This document shows positions 59,798 through 64,000 of a DNA stretch of 64,000 nt, in pieces. Where the stretch lies: contig NZ_AWUK01000047.1 of the NCBI RefSeq assembly GCF_000499205.1, positions 1 through 64,000 of the forward strand, read 5' to 3'. A program made the position numbers and the translations under genes. Source of the stretch: Paenibacillus sp. MAEPY2. Its GTDB lineage: Bacteria; Bacillota; Bacilli; Paenibacillales; Paenibacillaceae. The notes under the pieces are model-generated. The model had not been told where the DNA came from and made no database searches. It saw only the letters and a list, made by a program, of their open reading frames with translations. Numbering within the stretch: the stretch's first letter is position 1; each line of letters opens with the position of its first letter.

Positions 59798-61144
59798 ATG
59801 ACACAACAACCTTATGATTTGATCGCGATTGGAACCGGGAGTGCCGCAAGTTCTGTGATTAGCCGCTGCGCCGAAGCTGGATGGAAAATTGCCGTAATTG
59901 ATGAACGAGAGTTTGGCGGAACCTGTGCATTAAGGGGCTGTGATCCCAAAAAAGTACTTGCAGGAGCAGCTGAACTTATCGACTGGAATGAACGAATGAA
60001 GGGCAAAGGAGTGGAAGGTAACGCCTCTATTCGGTGGTCGGAGCTGATGGCGTTCAAGCGAACATTTACCGAGAGTGTTCCGAGAGCCAGTGAGGATAAG
60101 TTCAAACAGGCCGGGATGGATACGTTCCACGGCAAGGCTTCTTTCGTCGACGAAGATCACATTCGTGTAGGGGACGAAGTCCTGCAGGGAAAACATATTT
60201 TAATCGCAACAGGTGCGCGTCCAGCCCCACTTCCTATTGATGGTGCAGAGCATCTGATATACAGTGATGATTTTCTTGATTTGGAACAGCTGCCGGATAA
60301 ATTGGTTCTGGTGGGTGGCGGTTACATTGCTTTTGAATTTGCACATATTGCGGCCAGAGCTGGCACGGAAGTCCATATTATTCATCGAGGCGAAGAGCCG
60401 CTGAAACAGTTTGATTCCAAACTGGTGGACCTTCTGCTGAAAAAATCCGAAGAAGTAGGCATCCACGTGCACTTGAATGCGGAAGTGAAGGCGATTCGTC
60501 AGCAGGGCAACACGTATGTGGTTAGCGGAACCCGTAATGGGGCGGATCATCAATGGCAATGTGGACTTGTTGTCCATGGAGCCGGACGTATTCCGAATAT
60601 AGAGGGGCTTGAACTGGAGAAGGGCAATGTCAGCTATACGAAAAAAGGTATTATCGTTAATGAGTACTTGCAAAGTGAAAGCAACTCAAGAGTCTTTGCA
60701 GCTGGTGATGTGTCCGCCACGGAGGGACTTCCACTAACGCCGCTTGCAGGCCAGGAATCACGCTCGGTATCCTTGAATCTGCTTGAAGGCAATCATCACA
60801 AACCCAATTATAAAGTGATGCCCTCGATTGTATTTACCGTGCCATCCCTGGGTTCTGTAGGCCTCGATGTCGAGCAGGCCAAGAAAGAGGGCTACGAGGT
60901 GAAGGTAAATGACATGTCGAAATGGTATACTTATAAACGAACGAATGAAAAATTTGCCATGGCCAAAGTTGTAATCGAGAAGGCAACAGGGCGTATCTTG
61001 GGTGCCCATGTATTGGGTGGCAAAACAGAAGAACTGATTAACCTGTTCGCGATGGCGATTCAGTTTGATTTGACGACCGATCAGTTAAACACCATGAATT
61101 TTGCATATCCTACAGCCGCATCGGACTTGGGCTCTTTAATTTAA
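59798..61144 (+). CDS. Pyridine nucleotide-disulfide oxidoreductase (glutathione-reductase-like)
   Basis: 448 residues with FAD site IAIGTGSAASSVISRCAEAGW and redox-active disulfide GGTCALRGCDPKKV. Between them CxxxxC replaces the usual LNVGC spacing with ALRG. The NAD(P) site is LVGGGYIAFEFA and the second FAD site is RVFAAGDVSA. The interface domain ends FAYPTAASDLGSLI, so the His of the classical HPTxxE catalytic dyad is replaced by Tyr and the Glu is absent. This sets it apart from true glutathione, lipoamide and mercuric reductases. It probably reduces a different disulfide or quinone. It follows the amine/thiol importer genes and precedes DUF1349, probably one operon. Confidence 0.9.
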   Translation: MTQQPYDLIAIGTGSAASSVISRCAEAGWKIAVIDEREFGGTCALRGCDPKKVLAGAAELIDWNERMKGKGVEGNASIRWSELMAFKRTFTESVPRASEDKFKQAGMDTFHGKASFVDEDHIRVGDEVLQGKHILIATGARPAPLPIDGAEHLIYSDDFLDLEQLPDKLVLVGGGYIAFEFAHIAARAGTEVHIIHRGEEPLKQFDSKLVDLLLKKSEEVGIHVHLNAEVKAIRQQGNTYVVSGTRNGADHQWQCGLVVHGAGRIPNIEGLELEKGNVSYTKKGIIVNEYLQSESNSRVFAAGDVSATEGLPLTPLAGQESRSVSLNLLEGNHHKPNYKVMPSIVFTVPSLGSVGLDVEQAKKEGYEVKVNDMSKWYTYKRTNEKFAMAKVVIEKATGRILGAHVLGGKTEELINLFAMAIQFDLTTDQLNTMNFAYPTAASDLGSLI

Positions 61145-61173
61145 TGTGATGGTGTGGAAGAAAGGGGAGAATC

Positions 61174-61782
61174 ATGTCAGCTAATTTTCATCGGATTCAT
61201 GATGCCGAGTGGACAACCGAACCGGCTCAGGCACGAACGGAAGGTGACCGTCTGATTGTGGAGGCACAGGAGGGCAGTGACTTCTGGGAGAAAACCTTTT
61301 ATGGTTTCTGTCATCAGAATGGACATGCCATGCTTGCGCCATGGGATGGAACCAAGGCAGTTGAAGTCTCATTTGATCTGAGTTCATTCACGGAATTATA
61401 TGATCAGGCCGGATTGATGCTTTGGCACGGCAAGGACCAATGGATCAAGGCGGGGGTTGAAGTAAACGACGGCGTTGCTCATGTAGGAGCTGTCGTAACG
61501 GATCGATTTTCCGATTGGTCGCTCTCACCTGTGCCAGAGTGGGGTGGGCGTATCGTTACCATTCGGGCTTCATATCATGACGAAGCGGTGGTTATTCGCG
61601 CCCGTACGGACGAGCATCCATGGCGCACGATTCGGGTTGCGAGGTTTGCCTATCCGACGAACAAGCAGGCAGGACCGTTTCTCTGTTCTCCGAAGCGCGC
61701 CGGGTTCGAAGTTGCGTTTACGAAGTGGAAAATGACTGAACCGGATCAGGATCTGCACACCGACCCTCCCATTGCTGATTAA
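61174..61782 (+). CDS. DUF1349 (concanavalin-like) protein
   Basis: 202 residues, AGAAAGGGGAG before the ATG. Matches the DUF1349 family: EGSDFWEKTFYGFCHQNGHAML, YDQAGLMLWHGKDQWIKAGVE, VTDRFSDWSLSP, then WRTIRVARFAYP and RAGFEVAFTKWKM. It has a beta-sandwich (LamG-like) fold and no signal peptide, so it is cytosolic. Function unknown; some relatives are found in carbohydrate contexts. It lies 30 nt after the disulfide reductase gene. Confidence 0.88.
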   Translation: MSANFHRIHDAEWTTEPAQARTEGDRLIVEAQEGSDFWEKTFYGFCHQNGHAMLAPWDGTKAVEVSFDLSSFTELYDQAGLMLWHGKDQWIKAGVEVNDGVAHVGAVVTDRFSDWSLSPVPEWGGRIVTIRASYHDEAVVIRARTDEHPWRTIRVARFAYPTNKQAGPFLCSPKRAGFEVAFTKWKMTEPDQDLHTDPPIAD

Positions 61783-61824
61783 GATTGGTTCGATGTTGGG
61801 AAATGTGGTGAAAACGCAATAAAT

Positions 61825-61866
61825 TAAACAAGCCAGTCTTCCTTGGTGGAGGAATGGCTTGTTTAG
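61825..61866. terminator. Hairpin between convergent genes
   Basis: TAAACAAGCCA / TGGCTTGTTTA, loop of 19 nt with an inner TTCC/GGAA pair. The T run is poor, so termination is moderate. Confidence 0.6.
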
Positions 61867-61981
61867 TTTGCCTTAGACAACGACATAGCCGCTGTATCAA
61901 AGCTACAACGGATGAGGGAGCAACTTATTAAAGTCTTGTTCACATGAAGTTGCCCTACTGCTGTAGTTTATCATCAAGATC

Positions 61982-62464
61982 TTATTTGCTTGAGTCCGTG
62001 TCGTGGGACGCTGATTCAATGTCATCAGCATCCTTGTCGCCATCATTTGTTTCGTTCAACTCACGTATACGTTCCTCGTAATCATCCAGAAACCAAAGCG
62101 GGTCCATATTGTCTTCCTCGCCGTTATAATTGATCAATACTTCTTCACCGGCTTTGATATCAGTATAGGCATAGAAGTCAAAGGTATGGTTTTCGAAGTT
62201 GATATCATAGGTGGCATTGGGTTGGTAGGAATGGTTGATCAGACTGCCATATCCCAGCAGGATAGCCGTATGGTTGGCTCCGTATTCAAATACGTAATCC
62301 TCGAGAATTGTTTTCTCCACATGCTCGTGGTCTTCATTGGGATAAGGAACAACCGGAGCCTGGTGGATCAGCTGCCCTTTTGGAATGTCTACGGTCGCAA
62401 ATACGCCGCGGTTAAATTCCCCATCACCCAATTTGGATTGTTTCACTTCAATCATCATGTTCAC
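61982..62464 (-). CDS. SET-domain protein
   Basis: 160 residues. GTG start at 62464 with GGAGAG 6 nt upstream (ATG 62458 is an alternative). SET fold: RGVFATVDIPKGQLIHQAPVV, then the cofactor site GSLINHSYQPNATYD (NHS) and GEEVLINYNGEED (catalytic-type Tyr). No pre- or post-SET domains. An acidic Asp/Glu/Ser-rich tail follows from about 125. It is probably a lysine methyltransferase of unknown target; bacterial stand-alone SET proteins of this size are known. Convergent with DUF1349. Confidence 0.88.
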   Translation of the reverse strand: MNMMIEVKQSKLGDGEFNRGVFATVDIPKGQLIHQAPVVPYPNEDHEHVEKTILEDYVFEYGANHTAILLGYGSLINHSYQPNATYDINFENHTFDFYAYTDIKAGEEVLINYNGEEDNMDPLWFLDDYEERIRELNETNDGDKDADDIESASHDTDSSK

Positions 62465-62632
62465 CTGATGCTCTCCAAGAGAGCTCCATTCTTATAGTAG
62501 TAAGTCGTTTAAGGAAAAATTTTAACCCATCCATACATATAAGGCAAATGCCATCGGTTTCAGTTTGAGTGCATCGGGAGTCGAAATGCAGGACATTTCA
62601 TTGAAAAATGGTGCTAAATTTACAATATGGCG

Positions 62633-62662
62633 TTGAGTTGTGCATGATATAACGCTTATAAT
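62633..62662 (+). promoter_or_regulatory. Candidate promoter of the ABC-F gene
   Basis: TTGAGT, 18-bp spacer, TATAAT (62657-62662), about 40 nt before the start. The rest of the roughly 235-nt gap shows nothing. Confidence 0.5.
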
Positions 62663-62700
62663 ATACAAAGAATTAAGTCTATATAGAAAAGGTGTCATGA

Positions 62701-64000
62701 ATGAGCATATTAAATGTCGAAAAATTAAGTCACGGTTTTGGTGACCGTGCTATCTTTAACAACGTTTCTTTCCGCCTCCTGAAAGGCGAACACATTGGAC
62801 TGATCGGGGCCAATGGTGAGGGTAAATCGACCTTCATGAACATTATTACAGGTAAACTCCAGCCGGATGAAGGCAAAGTGGAGTGGTCCAAACGCATGCG
62901 TGTCGGATATTTGGATCAGCACGCTGTGCTGAACAAAGGACAATCCATTCGTGATGTACTTCGTGGTGCGTTCCAGTATTTGTTCGACATGGAGCAGGAA
63001 ATGAATGATATGTATGGCAAGATGGGCGATGTAACTCCTGAGGAACTGGAACAGCTGCTTGAGGACGTAGGTACGATTCAGGATACGTTGACCAATCAGG
63101 ATTTTTACATGATCGATGCCAAAGTGGACGAGACAGCACGCGGTCTGGGTCTAACCGATATCGGTCTGGACAAGGACGTTAATGACCTTAGTGGTGGACA
63201 GCGTACGAAAGTACTGCTCGCCAAGCTGCTGCTTGAAAAACCGGATATTTTGCTCCTGGATGAGCCTACGAACTATCTGGATGAATTGCATATCGAATGG
63301 CTGAAACGCTATTTGCAGGAATATGAGAATGCCTTTATTCTGATCTCGCATGATATCCCGTTCCTGAACAGTGTAATTAACTTGATCTATCACATGGAAA
63401 ATCAGGATCTCACGCGTTATGTGGGCGATTATGATCACTTCCAAGAGGTTCATGAGATGAGAAAACAACAACTGGAGTCGGCGTATAAGCGCCAACAACA
63501 AGAAATTGCCGATCTCAAGGACTTTGTGGCCCGGAACAAGGCCAGTGTTGCTACGCGCAACATGGCGATGTCCAGACAGAAGAAGCTGGACAAGATGGAT
63601 GTCATCGAAATTGCCAAGGAAAAACCGAAACCACAGTTTAATTTCCGTGATGCCAGAACGTCCGGCAAGCTCATTTTTGAGACGAAGGGCCTTGTCATTG
63701 GTTACAATGAGCCGTTGTCGAGACCACTGGACCTGCGCATGGAGCGTGGACAGAAGATCGCCCTCGTTGGTGCGAACGGAATCGGTAAAACCACGCTGAT
63801 GCGCAGCATTCTGGGCGAGATTCAAGCACTGGAAGGAACCGTTCAGCGTGGTGAACATCTGGAGATTGGGTATTTCCAACAAGAGATGAAGGAAGCGAAT
63901 TACAATACCTGTATCGAAGAAATCTGGCAGGAGTTCCCTTCCTATACCCAATTTGAAGTGCGTGCTGCACTCGCAAAATGCGGACTGACTACCAAGCATA
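62701..64000 (+). CDS. ABC-F family ATPase (YfmM-like), 3' end outside window
   Basis: The frame is open from ATG 62701 (AAAGGTG upstream) to the window end, giving 433 residues of an expected 510-540. The first cassette has GANGEGKST, NDLSGGQRTKVLLAKLLL and ILLLDEPTNYLDE. A charged linker with KRQQQEIADLKDFVARNKASVATRNMAMSRQKKLDKMD follows, and then the second Walker A GANGIGKTTLM (near 63773). There are no membrane segments, so it is a soluble ABC-F protein that acts on the ribosome rather than a transporter. The opening MSILNVEKLSHGFGDRAIFNNVSFR resembles B. subtilis YfmM as I remember it. A resistance-type (Vga/Lsa) role is less likely given the short, simple linker. Confidence 0.93.
   Translation, partial: MSILNVEKLSHGFGDRAIFNNVSFRLLKGEHIGLIGANGEGKSTFMNIITGKLQPDEGKVEWSKRMRVGYLDQHAVLNKGQSIRDVLRGAFQYLFDMEQEMNDMYGKMGDVTPEELEQLLEDVGTIQDTLTNQDFYMIDAKVDETARGLGLTDIGLDKDVNDLSGGQRTKVLLAKLLLEKPDILLLDEPTNYLDELHIEWLKRYLQEYENAFILISHDIPFLNSVINLIYHMENQDLTRYVGDYDHFQEVHEMRKQQLESAYKRQQQEIADLKDFVARNKASVATRNMAMSRQKKLDKMDVIEIAKEKPKPQFNFRDARTSGKLIFETKGLVIGYNEPLSRPLDLRMERGQKIALVGANGIGKTTLMRSILGEIQALEGTVQRGEHLEIGYFQQEMKEANYNTCIEEIWQEFPSYTQFEVRAALAKCGLTTKH

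Noticed and set aside
63151..63999. Long minus-strand open frame (282 codons) at the right edge
   Set aside because: It is antisense to a clear ABC-F gene with intact Walker and signature motifs; the reverse translation has no recognisable domain.
1..64000. CRISPR arrays, tRNA/rRNA genes, insertion sequences, phage genes
   Set aside because: No direct-repeat arrays, tRNA-like cloverleaf ends, transposases or phage structural proteins were seen by eye; no tool search was run.

Overview
The window looks like a chromosomal segment of a Paenibacillus-type Firmicute. The support is moderate GC (judged by eye), strong AGGAGG-type ribosome binding sites, frequent TTG/GTG starts, compact rho-independent terminators, and gene content typical of soil Bacillales: a large NRPS, many peptide-sensing two-component/ABC modules, bdhA, an Asp23 protein, YqkB-like and ABC-F proteins. 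No tRNA, rRNA, CRISPR array, IS element or phage gene was seen.

Region 1 (1-15.9 kb) is the 3' end of a non-ribosomal peptide synthetase locus. The NRPS is cut by the window edge and reads [E]-C-A(Thr)-T-C-A(Asp)-T-E-C-A(Asn)-T-TE, so it finishes a peptide with Thr, D-Asp and Asn. It is followed by a two-component system and a BcrAB-type ABC exporter. Both the module layout and the downstream genes resemble the bacitracin locus (BacC ends D-Phe-His-D-Asp-Asn), but the residue equivalent to bacitracin His10 is predicted to be Thr. This is the most interesting object in the window.

Region 2 (16-32 kb) holds housekeeping and accessory genes: an amidohydrolase (MtaD-like), a MacB-like fused ABC exporter with its own two-component system, a UbiD-family decarboxylase, an HD-GYP protein, small stress-type proteins, a divergent MFS/TetR pair with two visible operators, a 2-hydroxyacid dehydrogenase, and a LacI regulator divergent from butanediol dehydrogenase with matching operators.

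Region 3 (33-48 kb) holds a secreted Asp-box protein and an HpaB-like flavin monooxygenase. They lie 9 kb apart but share a 16-nt operator placed identically behind each promoter. Between and around them are an old-yellow-enzyme homologue, a GH3 lipoprotein, a complete Bce-type peptide-detoxification module with a candidate BceR-like site, a further two-component system, an AI-2E family membrane protein and an Asp23 protein.

Region 4 (48-64 kb) holds an AraC/aldo-keto reductase divergent pair, an acyl-CoA synthetase, an M29 aminopeptidase, a GyrI-like protein, a nitroreductase, a D,D-carboxypeptidase, a YqkB-like protein, a fused permease/binding-protein transporter followed by a flavin disulfide reductase and a DUF1349 protein, a SET-domain protein, and an ABC-F ATPase cut by the right edge. 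Four two-component systems lie within 35 kb. Three sit beside ABC exporters of antimicrobial-peptide type, so the segment is rich in production of, and defence against, peptide antibiotics.
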